DNA from: an uncultured Sphingomonadales bacterium
GTDB lineage: Bacteria; Pseudomonadota; Alphaproteobacteria; Sphingomonadales; Sphingomonadaceae
Length of the DNA: 64,000 nt
NCBI GenBank assembly: GCA_903839675.1
Contig: CAIMDB010000007.1
Location: 1-64,000, forward strand
Reading direction: 5' to 3'
Shown here: in pieces, positions 14,979-23,081 of the stretch
Layout of the letters: each line of letters begins with the position of its first letter
How positions within the stretch are numbered: position 1 is the first letter of the stretch
Notes under the pieces: generated by a model
Told to the model about the DNA's origin: nothing
What the model saw: the letters and a program-made list of their open reading frames with translations, nothing else
Database searches by the model: none
Position numbers and translations under genes: made by a program

Positions 14979-15665
14979 GTGTTTGACGGCATCATCGCAT
15001 ATCTGGATTCGATCAAAGCGCGTGATCCCGCGCCGCGGTCCCGCTGGGAAATCCTTACTTATCCGGGCGTCTGGGCTTTGGCGATGCACCGCGCCGCGCA
15101 TTGGCTTTTCGAAGCCGACATGTACTTCCTTGCACGGCTTGTGAACCATTTTTCTCGCTTCCTGACCGCGATCGACATTCACCCCGGCGCCAAGATTGGC
15201 CGCTTTTTCTTTATCGATCACGGTTTTGTGGTGATCGGCGAGACGGCGGAAATTGGCGACAATGTGACGATCTATCAGGGCGCAACGCTGGGCGGCACCA
15301 ATCCGACAAGCGGGCAGGGCGGCAAACGCCACCCGACGATTGAAGATGATGCCATCATCAGCCTTGGCGCTGCGGTCCTTGGCCCGATCACCGTTGGCAA
15401 GCGCGCGCGCATTGCGGCCAATGCCGTTGTCACCAAGGACGTGCCGGAAGGCGCGACGATGGTCGGCATTCCGGCGCGCCCGCTGCTGGTGGATGCCACC
15501 GACTATCAAAAGCCCTTCATGCCTTATGGTACGCCCTGCAATGAGCGGTTTGATCCAGCGACGCAGCAGTTGGAAATCCTGAAATGCGAAGTCGAGCAGT
15601 TGCAAAAGCGCATTGCCGAGCTTGTTGAGACCAAGCAGGCGAAGGCGCCGAGGAAGAGCGCCTGA
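14979..15665 (+). CDS. cysE: Serine O-acetyltransferase (short CysE/EpsC form)
   Basis: Makes O-acetylserine, the acceptor for sulfide in cysteine synthesis. The GTG at 14979 is chosen because AGGAAGGG lies 7 nt upstream and the product then begins MFDGIIAYLDSIKARDPAPRSRWE, the usual N-terminus; an ATG at 14952 would add a basic tail. The left-handed beta-helix hexapeptides run from about 60 to 175, with catalytic His in FIDHGFVVIGETAEIG and the GGTNPTSGQGGKRHP loop. It overlaps the DUF2794 gene by 1 bp. A short Cys-containing frame precedes it (14874-14948). Confidence 0.95.
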   Translation: MFDGIIAYLDSIKARDPAPRSRWEILTYPGVWALAMHRAAHWLFEADMYFLARLVNHFSRFLTAIDIHPGAKIGRFFFIDHGFVVIGETAEIGDNVTIYQGATLGGTNPTSGQGGKRHPTIEDDAIISLGAAVLGPITVGKRARIAANAVVTKDVPEGATMVGIPARPLLVDATDYQKPFMPYGTPCNERFDPATQQLEILKCEVEQLQKRIAELVETKQAKAPRKSA

Positions 15666-16000
15666 TGGGCATCGTTGCGCCGTTTCCCCTTAAGGGCGGC
15701 CAAGTTGCTTTTGAACGGTCTGAACTCACCCGTATTTTAGATCTTTACGGGCGCATGGTCGCTGCGGGCCATTGGAAAGATTATGCCATGGACATGGGCC
15801 GCGATGCGGCTGTGTTCAGTGCGTTTCGCCGCGCGACCGAACGGCCGGAATTCCGCATCGAAAAGCGCCCCGCCTTGCGCAACCGGCAAGGGCAATGGGC
15901 GCTGGTCGGGGAACAGGGTGTCGTCCTCCGGCGCGGGCATGAGCTTGGGCCCGTGCTCGCGCCGGTCGAACGACGTCTTATGAAGCTGGTTGCGGAGTAG
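15665..16000 (+). CDS. DUF2794 family protein
   Basis: A 111-aa protein with the DUF2794 pattern: VAFERSELTRILDLYGRMVAAGHWKDYAMDMGRDAAVFSAFRR, then FRIEKRPAL and VVLRRGHELGPVL. The family is common in Alphaproteobacteria and has no assigned function. Its ATG overlaps the cysE stop (TGATG), so it is translated with cysE. Its last 23 bp overlap the end of the convergent membrane-protein gene. Confidence 0.9.
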   Translation: MGIVAPFPLKGGQVAFERSELTRILDLYGRMVAAGHWKDYAMDMGRDAAVFSAFRRATERPEFRIEKRPALRNRQGQWALVGEQGVVLRRGHELGPVLAPVERRLMKLVAE

Positions 16001-17024
16001 CTGTCTGAGTGACCGGAAGGCGGGTTTGAACGCCTTCGGGCAGCATCTGCACCAACCAAGCCCGCACATCATGCCAGAAGGCCGAGAGCAGCAGCAGGGC
16101 TGAACCAATGACCAAAGCGGTGATGGCGACGTTGAGGCTCACAGCGCCGAATTCCTTGAACAGTGCGCCCATCGCCGCCAGCACATAGGCAAGGGCAGAC
16201 ACCATCAGCGCCCGACGGTCGATGATGAGGGCCACAGCGCCAAGTGCGAGGTAGATGGCAAGGACAACGCCCGCCACGCCGGCGGAGGCGTCGCCCGCAG
16301 TCAGGCCGAGCATGACGAAGACCGGGTGCACAATCATCGGGGCGGCCAAGAGATGGAGCCAGAAGGCGACATCCGAACGGCGCGTTATCCGTTCCCGGTC
16401 GCTCATGTCCCACCGCATCGCGAAGACGAAAATGCCAAGGCCTGCGGCGAGGATGATCGGCATCATGATCTTTTCCGCGTCGGGGTTGGCGACGAGCAGA
16501 AGAAGGAAGAGCATCCCAGCCGCCGCGGCCGCACCTGCCGCTATGGTGATCGGCACCATGAAGCGCCGCCAGTGCAGCCAAGCGCCGCCGACCGCGATGG
16601 CGGCGGACAATGCGAGTAGAGCGGCCCCCCCACGGTCATTCTCACCCACGGCACCATCGGGCACAAGGAAGGTACCGAACGCCGCAAAGATGCCGCCGAC
16701 AAAGGCGAGCAGGAAGATGATGCTGGGAAGGGCCATGCGGCGCTTGGCAGTGAAGTATTCAGCCATCCCCCAAGAGGAGACGGCGACCAGCGCTGCGCCA
16801 AGCCAAGGCGTCACACTGCCACCGGCCCAGGCACATCCGGTCAAAAACAGGATGCCTGCGATGGATACGAAGATATCGTTGAAGCCGGTAATCAGGCGGA
16901 ACTGCTCTTCATCCACCATCGGAGATTGGCGCGCGCGGCTTACATAAGCGCGCAAGGCCGCAGCAGATGCGGGCGTCAATGCGCCTGCGGCAACAGCTGC
17001 GTCGAGATCTGAGTCACTGTACAT
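15978..17024 (-). CDS. Multi-pass membrane protein, DUF2157-like
   Basis: The start at 17024 (MYSDSDLDAAVAAGALTPASAAALRAYV) has GGAGG 8 nt upstream; the longer frame reads through the promoter. A soluble N-terminal helical segment of about 70 residues is followed by roughly ten hydrophobic helices rich in Ala/Gly/Leu. This layout resembles DUF2157/DUF4401-type membrane proteins of unknown role. No catalytic motif seen. A near-perfect palindrome lies 36 nt upstream of the start and probably binds a regulator. Confidence 0.75.
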   Translation of the reverse strand: MYSDSDLDAAVAAGALTPASAAALRAYVSRARQSPMVDEEQFRLITGFNDIFVSIAGILFLTGCAWAGGSVTPWLGAALVAVSSWGMAEYFTAKRRMALPSIIFLLAFVGGIFAAFGTFLVPDGAVGENDRGGAALLALSAAIAVGGAWLHWRRFMVPITIAAGAAAAAGMLFLLLLVANPDAEKIMMPIILAAGLGIFVFAMRWDMSDRERITRRSDVAFWLHLLAAPMIVHPVFVMLGLTAGDASAGVAGVVLAIYLALGAVALIIDRRALMVSALAYVLAAMGALFKEFGAVSLNVAITALVIGSALLLLSAFWHDVRAWLVQMLPEGVQTRLPVTQTATPQPAS

Positions 17025-17059
17025 CGGGCTTTCCTCCCTTGTGTGTTGGGAGGGTAATA

Positions 17060-17093
17060 CACCGACTGTATTGTGAATGCAATACAGCCGGTG
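17060..17093. promoter_or_regulatory. Large palindrome upstream of the DUF2157-like gene
   Basis: CACCGACTGTATTG (17060-17073) and CAATACAGCCGGTG (17080-17093) are 14-bp inverted arms with one mismatch around TGAATG. It lies between the stop of the SDR gene 17113-18012 and the start at 17024, both on the minus strand. No T-run follows, so an operator is more likely than a terminator. The core CTGTATTG-N6-CAATACAG has the symmetry expected for a dimeric regulator such as a GntR/YtrA type; no such regulator is adjacent. Confidence 0.6.
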
Positions 17094-17112
17094 CTTGGAG
17101 CTCGATTGGGTT

Positions 17113-18012
17113 TTAGTTGCCCTGAAGGCGCTGGATGGCCGCCATAGACTGTTCAGCGCCCGACTGCGGCACAGTTTCACCCGTCCGGTCGATGATTTCT
17201 GCCCAGCGTGCGGCGACCGCTTCCGGCGTCCGTTCGCCAGCGGGAAGGGCAACGCCGCGCGTCATCGTGACGTTGGCGGCGTGAACAAAGCCACCGCCCG
17301 CACCAATGATGGTGTTGGTCGGCGCGTCTTCAGACACGAGGAAGAGGGCGGCCGGAACAACATTCACGGGATCAAACGCCTTAAAGGCTTCTTCCGGCAT
17401 GATGTCTTCGGTCATGCGCGTACCGGCCAGCGGGGCGAGCGAATTGACCTTGATGTTGTTCTTCGCACCTTCAAGGTAGAGCGACTTGGTGAACCCGGCG
17501 AGGCCGAGCTTGGCCGCACCATAGTTGGTCTGACCGAAGTTGCCGTAGAGGCCGGTCGACGATGCGGTCATCAGGATGCGGCCATAATTCTGTTCGCGCA
17601 TCGTTTCCCACACGGCCTTGGTTGCATAGGCCGACCCGAGCAGATGGACCTTCACGACCAGATCAAAGTCGGCCATTTCCATCTTGGTGAAGCTCTTATC
17701 CCGCAGGATACCGGCATTGTTGATCAGAATGTGGACGCCGCCCCAAGCTTCCTTGGCCTTGGCGACCATTTCCTGCATCTGATCAAATTCAGTCACGCTG
17801 CCGCCGTTCGACATGGCGTCGCCACCGGCGGCTTTGATTTCTTCAACAACCTTGAGTGCGGCGTCCGAATGGCCTGTGCCATCGCGCGAACCGCCGAGAT
17901 CGTTGACGACAACCTTTGCCCCGCGACGGGCGAGCTCAAGCGCATACTCACGGCCAAGTCCGCCACCGGCACCGGTGACGATGGCAACCTTGCCGGAAAA
18001 ATCGATGGTCAT
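17113..18012 (-). CDS. SDR dehydrogenase, MFE-2 3-hydroxyacyl-CoA dehydrogenase-like
   Basis: A 299-aa short-chain dehydrogenase with NAD-binding TGAGGGLGREYALELARRGAKVVVNDLGG and catalytic Ser-Tyr-Lys in TASSTGLYGNFGQTNYGAAK. The VVVNDLGGSRDGTG segment and C-terminal ERTPEAVAARWAEIID extension match the dehydrogenase half of multifunctional enzyme type 2, which oxidises 3-hydroxyacyl-CoA in beta-oxidation. A strong AAGGAG lies before the ATG. It appears to be transcribed alone. Exact substrate not deducible. Confidence 0.88.
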   Translation of the reverse strand: MTIDFSGKVAIVTGAGGGLGREYALELARRGAKVVVNDLGGSRDGTGHSDAALKVVEEIKAAGGDAMSNGGSVTEFDQMQEMVAKAKEAWGGVHILINNAGILRDKSFTKMEMADFDLVVKVHLLGSAYATKAVWETMREQNYGRILMTASSTGLYGNFGQTNYGAAKLGLAGFTKSLYLEGAKNNIKVNSLAPLAGTRMTEDIMPEEAFKAFDPVNVVPAALFLVSEDAPTNTIIGAGGGFVHAANVTMTRGVALPAGERTPEAVAARWAEIIDRTGETVPQSGAEQSMAAIQRLQGN

Positions 18013-18206
18013 TTCCCTGCTCCTTAAAAGAAAGATGGCCGCTGCTTAGCGCGCGCTACAGTCTTGGCAAGCGGCTGATGGCCGACGCTACGGCAGGCAT
18101 ATGACGAACATGGGACGCAAAAGAGCGTTAACGTGTCCGCTTTAGTTGGACTTTTACCGATTCGGAGCAATAAGCTCCCCAAAGTGAAGCGTATCCGGGT
18201 GATCCC

Positions 18207-18602
18207 ATGACTGAGCAGAAGACCGAAAAAGGACAGCCCGATCTGTCGCGCCGCCGCGCGCTGCAGCTGGGTGCCATTGGCGCTGCGACCGTCGTTTCGA
18301 TCCGTCCCGCACTTGCTCAGACGGCTGGGTCGATCCTCAATTGCGAAATTCCTGTCCCCGGCCCGCAGGGTGCGGGGCAGAGCATCGCGGCGGATGGCCG
18401 CCTTGTGCCCACCGGCACGGCAGGGTCGTACCCGGGTTCTTACCGTCCTTTCAAGGGTGAAGATGTGAAGCGGGCGCTTCGTGGCGGCACGTTGCCGGGC
18501 ACGAGCTATGATCAGTCGCAGGCCTATGTGAAGTATATTCGCCGCCTGCAGCAGGGGCAGAGCGGATTTACCTGCTACGCCTCGCTCCAGATGCCGCGCT
18601 AA
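18207..18602 (+). CDS. Tat-exported small protein of the HPr-rel-A cluster
   Basis: A 131-aa protein with a twin-arginine signal: SRRRALQLG (RR at 15-16), a hydrophobic stretch, and cleavage near RPALA|Q (37). The mature part of about 94 residues has two cysteines (46 and 123) that could pair. It is rich in Gly, Pro, Tyr and Arg (GTAGSYPGSYRPFKGEDVKRALRGG). I recognise no domain. Only 3 nt separate it from the PqqD-like gene, and all four genes 18207-20757 are tightly packed. Its role as substrate of the cluster's modifying enzymes is an inference from position. Confidence 0.8.
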   Translation: MTEQKTEKGQPDLSRRRALQLGAIGAATVVSIRPALAQTAGSILNCEIPVPGPQGAGQSIAADGRLVPTGTAGSYPGSYRPFKGEDVKRALRGGTLPGTSYDQSQAYVKYIRRLQQGQSGFTCYASLQMPR

Positions 18603-18605
18603 GGC

Positions 18606-18872
18606 GTGACGCTGCTTTTCTCGGCCGATCCCGCTGATGGGTTCAAGATTATTCCGCTCGATGGCCTGACGGCGCTCTACCACCGCCGGTCCGGCATGAC
18701 GCATGTTCTGGCGGAACCTGCCCCTGAAATCATCCGCGCCTTGGCCGGACAGCAGCTGGATGTGGCAGGGTTGGCTTCAGCTCTTGGGGTCGATTGTTCC
18801 CCCGACAATGCATCTGCACTTGCGGCACGCCTTGACGAGCTTTGCGAAGCGGGGTTGGTATCGCGCGCATGA
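18606..18872 (+). CDS. PqqD-like protein of the HPr-rel-A system
   Basis: An 88-aa protein starting with GTG. The pattern GLTALYHRRSGMTHVLAEPAPEIIRALAGQQLDVAGLASALG resembles the PqqD winged-helix fold, which serves as a peptide-recognition element for modifying enzymes in ribosomally made peptide pathways. Its TGA overlaps the ATG of the kinase gene (ATGA). The combination with an HprK-related kinase is the arrangement known as the HPr-rel-A system, whose product is not established. Confidence 0.82.
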   Translation: MTLLFSADPADGFKIIPLDGLTALYHRRSGMTHVLAEPAPEIIRALAGQQLDVAGLASALGVDCSPDNASALAARLDELCEAGLVSRA

Positions 18873-19732
18873 TGCGCGCCTTTACGGTTCAGGTTGGCCC
18901 TGTGGGGTTTCGTGTAGGATCTGCCTGGTCCGGGCCGATCCGCGCGCTGGATTGGCTTTACGCCGATTATCCAAAGCCCGCAGACGGCATTCCAGATTTC
19001 ACGGTCCGGCTGGAGCCGGTGAGCGCGCTGCGCCGCTGGGTGCGCCCCTCTGTCGCGATCCGGGGCGATTTTATGCTGCCCGATGCCGTCCCGACGTCGC
19101 TCGCCCACGGACTGCTCGCGGCGGAAATGGCAATGAACCTGCAAGTCGCGATGGGCGAACGCCGCTTTCTGCTGCTCCATGCCTCCAGCGTGGAACGCGA
19201 TGGCAAGGTGCTGCTGATGACGGGCGAGTCAGGCTCCGGCAAATCCACGCTGTCGGCGCTGCTGGGTGAGAAGGGTTGGCGCTTCATGGGCGATGAGTTT
19301 GCCCTGATTGAGCCGGAGACGGGCTTGGCCTTTCCCTTTCCGCGACCTGTCAGCCTGAAGAACGAGGCGGTGGCGGAGATGCTGCGTCATGTGGCAGCGG
19401 AGCGGCTTGGCCCCGAAATGGTCGGCACACCCAAAGGCGATATCCGGCATCTGAAGCCACCCACCGAGGCCATCCGGCGCATGGGGGAGAGCGGGAAACC
19501 GGCCTTGCTGCTGTTCCCGCGCTTCGGCTTGGCGCGTGATGTTCGCCCCGTGCCTCCAAGCGAAGTCTTTGTGCGGCTCACCCAAGCCTCCACCAACTAT
19601 ACGATGCTGGGCGAGCGAGGCTTTGAGGCGCTGACCAATCTTGTGCAGCGCATCCCCGCCTGTGCGATCGATTATCCCGATACAGAAACCGCGCTGGCAC
19701 TGGTCGATGAGCTGTGGGCAGAGCTTACATGA
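18869..19732 (+). CDS. HprK-related kinase A
   Basis: A 287-aa kinase-like protein. The P-loop GESGSGKS (119-126) is preceded by LLHASSVERDGKVLL with His104, and followed by GWRFMGDEFALIEP, the layout of the HprK C-terminal kinase domain. The N-terminal part (FTVQVGPVGFRVGSAWSGPI) is specific to the HprK-related group rather than true HprK, and no HPr or PTS gene is nearby. HprK-like enzymes in lasso-peptide clusters phosphorylate a precursor; here the target could be the Tat protein or an unseen peptide. Start 18869 gives a 4-bp overlap with the PqqD-like gene. Confidence 0.87.
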   Translation: MMRAFTVQVGPVGFRVGSAWSGPIRALDWLYADYPKPADGIPDFTVRLEPVSALRRWVRPSVAIRGDFMLPDAVPTSLAHGLLAAEMAMNLQVAMGERRFLLLHASSVERDGKVLLMTGESGSGKSTLSALLGEKGWRFMGDEFALIEPETGLAFPFPRPVSLKNEAVAEMLRHVAAERLGPEMVGTPKGDIRHLKPPTEAIRRMGESGKPALLLFPRFGLARDVRPVPPSEVFVRLTQASTNYTMLGERGFEALTNLVQRIPACAIDYPDTETALALVDELWAELT

Positions 19733-20757
19733 GGGATGCCCGCATCCTTGCCTGGGTGCTGGCGGACCCGTCCCGCGCGGCGCAGCTGCGCCCCCATCAG
19801 TGGACGGCGATGCTGACCATCGCGCAGGCCGAGCGCCTCTTGGGCACGCTTGCGCATCGCTTGGCGGGGCTCGATGTGCCGGAGACGGCGGCGCGCGTGC
19901 TCGACCGGGCTCGACGTGCAGCGGAAACCGACCGGCGACAGGCGCTTTGGGAGGCGGAGATGGCGCGTCAGGCGCTGGCGCCCCTTGGGCTGCCTGTGCT
20001 CTTGTTGAAGGGCACAGCTTACCTCGCGGCCGGCATGGACGCAGGCCGGGGGCGTCTCGTGGGGGATCTCGATATTCTCGTGCCGCACGATCGCATGGAC
20101 GATGCTGAAGCGGCGCTCCTTGCGGCCGGTTGGGAATGGGTGAAGCAGGACGATTATGACGACGCCTATTACCGCGACCATATGCATGAGCTGCCGCCGC
20201 TGATCCACAAAGCGCGCGACCGGATGATCGACGTGCATCACACGATCCTGCCGCTCACCGCCCGCGCACGACCGGATGCGGCAGCGCTGATCGGCGATGC
20301 GGTTGATCTAGGCAACGGGCTGTCCACGCTCTGCCCGGAAGACATGGTCATCCATGCCGTGCTGCATCTCTTTGCCGATGGGGATTTGTCAGGGGGCTTG
20401 CGCAATCTGTGGGATATTGATCGGATGCTGCGCGAATTTGCCGAAAGCGACGGCTTTTGGGACCGGCTCTTGGCGCGGTCTCGGCATCACAAAGTCACAC
20501 GCTATGTCTCGCGCGCGCTGCGGCTGTCGCATCACATCTTTGAAACGCCGGTGGATCCTTATCTCGCCTGGCAGGGGCGGCGGGGAGATTTGTTCTACAC
20601 AGGGCGGCTATTGGCTCGCAACGGCTGGGGGCAAGACACCGCCAAGCTGCTACGATTCGCCTTTTACCTCCGTTCCCATTGGATCAGGATGCCGCCGCTC
20701 ATGCTCGCCCGCCACTTGTTCACCAAATGGCGCAAGGGGCATCAGCCGATCCGCTGA
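19729..20757 (+). CDS. Nucleotidyltransferase family protein of the HPr-rel-A cluster
   Basis: A 342-aa protein. The segment LPVLLLKGTAYLAAGMDAGRGRLVGDLDILVPHDR contains the GDxD metal-binding motif of the nucleotidyltransferase fold and matches the NTP_transf_5 type found in peptide-modification clusters. A helical C-terminal half follows (CPEDMVIHAVLHLFADGDL, RNLWDIDRML). Start 19729 overlaps the kinase stop by ATGA; an in-frame GTG at 19714 is less likely. It could nucleotidylate a peptide or protein. Its end overlaps the convergent gph gene by 16 bp. Confidence 0.85.
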   Translation: MRDARILAWVLADPSRAAQLRPHQWTAMLTIAQAERLLGTLAHRLAGLDVPETAARVLDRARRAAETDRRQALWEAEMARQALAPLGLPVLLLKGTAYLAAGMDAGRGRLVGDLDILVPHDRMDDAEAALLAAGWEWVKQDDYDDAYYRDHMHELPPLIHKARDRMIDVHHTILPLTARARPDAAALIGDAVDLGNGLSTLCPEDMVIHAVLHLFADGDLSGGLRNLWDIDRMLREFAESDGFWDRLLARSRHHKVTRYVSRALRLSHHIFETPVDPYLAWQGRRGDLFYTGRLLARNGWGQDTAKLLRFAFYLRSHWIRMPPLMLARHLFTKWRKGHQPIR

Positions 20758-21413
20758 AGCGTTGGGATCAGATCGTCATAATGGTCGATTATGGCGGTAG
20801 CGCCGAGCTCTTCAACCGGCTGGTGCAGAAACCCAAAGCTGACAGCGATGCTGGGGATGCCTGCTGCGGTCGCGGCGCTGGTATCGTGGATGCTGTCTCC
20901 GACGAATACAGCGGAACCGCCGCCGCAGCGTGCCATCATTTCAACAATCGGGTCAGCCATCGGCTTGCCGCGGCCCGGCCCCATCGTGTCCCCGCCGATG
21001 ACCGTCGCAAAGCGGTCAAGCATCCCAACATTGCGGAGCAGTTTGACGGCAAGGTTTTCAAATTTGTTGGTGACGACCGCCAGTGTTGTGCCGGTGCCCG
21101 CCAGTTGGTCGAGCGTATTGATCAGCCCCGGAAAGGGCGGACAGTTGCTGCCTAAATTGGCCTCATAATGGTCAATCAAGACCGGCATCAGGCGGCGGAC
21201 CTCATCGCGGTCCACTTCGCCCTGCTGCGCGAGTGCCATTTCCAGCATATGCCGCGCGCCCATGCCGACCAAGTGTTTGACCGAGCCTGTAATCTCCGGT
21301 CGCCCGCCAAAGTTGAGCGCGTGATTGAGCGACTCCGCCAGCTCAAAACTGGAATCGAGCAAGGTGCCGTCCAGATCAAAGCCGACAATGTTGAACGGAA
21401 TTTTCCCTGTCAT
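20742..21413 (-). CDS. gph: HAD hydrolase, phosphoglycolate phosphatase-like
   Basis: A 223-aa HAD-family phosphatase. Motif I is FDLDGTLLDS, motif II VVTNK, and the motif IV region is VFVGDSIHDTSAATAAGI. Length and cap position fit phosphoglycolate phosphatase (Gph), which clears 2-phosphoglycolate from DNA end repair. I start at ATG 21413 (MTGKIPFNIVGF), divergent from glmU with a 58-bp gap. Related sugar phosphatases cannot be excluded. Confidence 0.85.
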   Translation of the reverse strand: MTGKIPFNIVGFDLDGTLLDSSFELAESLNHALNFGGRPEITGSVKHLVGMGARHMLEMALAQQGEVDRDEVRRLMPVLIDHYEANLGSNCPPFPGLINTLDQLAGTGTTLAVVTNKFENLAVKLLRNVGMLDRFATVIGGDTMGPGRGKPMADPIVEMMARCGGGSAVFVGDSIHDTSAATAAGIPSIAVSFGFLHQPVEELGATAIIDHYDDLIPTLQRIG

Positions 21414-21471
21414 CCTGTTCTCTTGGCGTCCCGCTATGGAAACGGCAAGAATTTGGTGGCAAGTGCCGCTT

Positions 21472-22815
21472 ATGACAGACGTAGCCGCCATCATCCTTGC
21501 TGCGGGCAAGGGCACCCGCATGAAATCTGACCTGCACAAGGTGCTCCACCCGATCGCCGGGCGGCCGATGCTGATGCATCTGCTCGACGCAGTCGAAGCG
21601 CTGAAGCCCGCCAAGAAGGTTGTCATTGTCGGTTCCGGCAAGCAGCAGCTTGAAGCCGCGCTGACGGGCACGGCGGAACTGGCTTTGCAGGAGCCGCAGC
21701 TGGGCACAGGCCATGCGGTCCAGCAGGCGGAAGCGGCGCTCAGCGGCTTCGCCGGTGATGTCCTCATCCTCTACGGTGACGTGCCATTCGTGCCGACCTC
21801 CACGATGCAGACGATGATCGACCGACTCCATGGCGACGATGCGCCTGCGGTGGTCGTCCTTGCCTTCGAACCCGAAGACCCGACCGGCTATGGACGTGTG
21901 ATCGTTGAGGGCGGCAAGATCGTGAAGATGGTCGAACAGAAGGACGCGACGGACCTAGAAAAGGCCGTCAAATTGTCCAACTCCGGCCTGATGGCGGTGA
22001 AGGCGGCGGACTTGTTCGCGTTGCTCGCCCGGGTGACCGACGATAATGCGCAAAAGGAATATTACCTCACCGATATCGTGAACATCGCCAATGCCGATGG
22101 AAGGGCCTGCGTCGCGGTGACGACGGATCCGTTCGACGTTGCCGGCATCAACAGCCGTGCGCAACTGGCGGAAATGGAAGGCGAATGGCAGAAGCGTCGT
22201 CGCCTCAAGGCGATGGACGATGGCGTCTCGCTCATCGCGCCGGACACCGTCTGGTTCGCGTACGACACGGTCATCGGTCGCGATGTGACGATTGAACCCA
22301 ACGTCTTTTTCGGCCCTGGTGTGTCGATTGCGGACAATGTTGTGATTCATGCCTTCTCGCATATCGAAGGCGCGACGATCGCCAGCGGCGCGGAAGTCGG
22401 CCCTTATGCCCGTCTGCGTCCCGGCGCGGTGCTGGAAGAAAAGTCAAAGATTGGCAATTTCGTCGAGATGAAGAAGGCCCGGCTCGGCAAGGGCGCGAAG
22501 GCCAATCACCTGAGCTATCTGGGCGATGCGGAGATCGGCGCGGGCGCGAACATCGGCGCAGGGACCATCACCTGTAATTATGATGGCTTCTTCAAATATA
22601 AGACCGTGATCGGTGAGGGAGCGTTCATTGGCTCCAACTCCGCGCTCGTCGCCCCGGTGTCGATCGGCGCTGGCGCGATCGTCGGCGCAGGCAGCACGGT
22701 GACGGCGGATGTGTCTTCCGATGCGCTCGCACTGATCCGCCCGGAGCAGAAGGAAAAGCCCGGCTGGGCGAAGCGGTTTCGGGAGGCGATGACGGCGAAG
22801 AAGGCGGGGAAGTAA
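21472..22815 (+). CDS. glmU: Bifunctional GlcNAc-1-P uridyltransferase/GlcN-1-P acetyltransferase
   Basis: Makes UDP-GlcNAc for peptidoglycan and lipid A. The 447-aa product has the pyrophosphorylase signature AAIILAAGKGTRMKS, then QLGTGHAVQQAE and LYGDVPF. The C-terminal left-handed beta helix has KKARLGKGAKANHLSYLGDAEIGAGANIGAGTITCNYDG. ATG 21472 gives the usual MTDVAAIILAAG. In many relatives glmS follows directly; here 2.2 kb with a peroxidase gene and vapBC lie in between. Confidence 0.97.
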   Translation: MTDVAAIILAAGKGTRMKSDLHKVLHPIAGRPMLMHLLDAVEALKPAKKVVIVGSGKQQLEAALTGTAELALQEPQLGTGHAVQQAEAALSGFAGDVLILYGDVPFVPTSTMQTMIDRLHGDDAPAVVVLAFEPEDPTGYGRVIVEGGKIVKMVEQKDATDLEKAVKLSNSGLMAVKAADLFALLARVTDDNAQKEYYLTDIVNIANADGRACVAVTTDPFDVAGINSRAQLAEMEGEWQKRRRLKAMDDGVSLIAPDTVWFAYDTVIGRDVTIEPNVFFGPGVSIADNVVIHAFSHIEGATIASGAEVGPYARLRPGAVLEEKSKIGNFVEMKKARLGKGAKANHLSYLGDAEIGAGANIGAGTITCNYDGFFKYKTVIGEGAFIGSNSALVAPVSIGAGAIVGAGSTVTADVSSDALALIRPEQKEKPGWAKRFREAMTAKKAGK

Positions 22816-23081
22816 AGCGCAGGTCTGGCTGGCTGTCGCAATCTTCGTGCCGCTGTTCGCGAGGGGCCGTTGTTTTCAGATTGGCGAAACAACCGAATGC
22901 GCGTCCAAAGGCGGAGCTATCACCTCCTTTGCTAGGACTGGATTTTGCATAAAGCCTGACTTGATTTCATGACTCCGAACCTCGTCGAGATGCGAGCAAG
23001 ATGGCCTTATTATTTGGTGAAATCTATTGGTAGTGAATCTCGTCTAACCACCTATAAAGTAAGAAAATATGGGGTGGATAA
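22816..23081 (+). other. glmU to peroxidase intergenic region
   Basis: No supported gene is present. GTTGTTT (about 22869) and AAACAAC (22888-22894) form a small hairpin that may end the glmU transcript, although no T-run follows. The AT-rich stretch 23000-23070 probably holds the peroxidase promoter. A 43-codon frame starting at 22969 overlaps the next gene and has no ribosome site. Confidence 0.4.

Noticed and set aside
15978-17252. Longer start for the DUF2157-like membrane protein
   Set aside because: The extra 76 residues cross the promoter palindrome and are unlike a protein N-terminus; GGAGG sits right before the ATG at 17024.
18024-18704. 226-aa minus-strand frame across the Tat protein gene
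   Set aside because: Low-complexity Arg/Leu-rich antisense translation of the Tat and PqqD-like genes.
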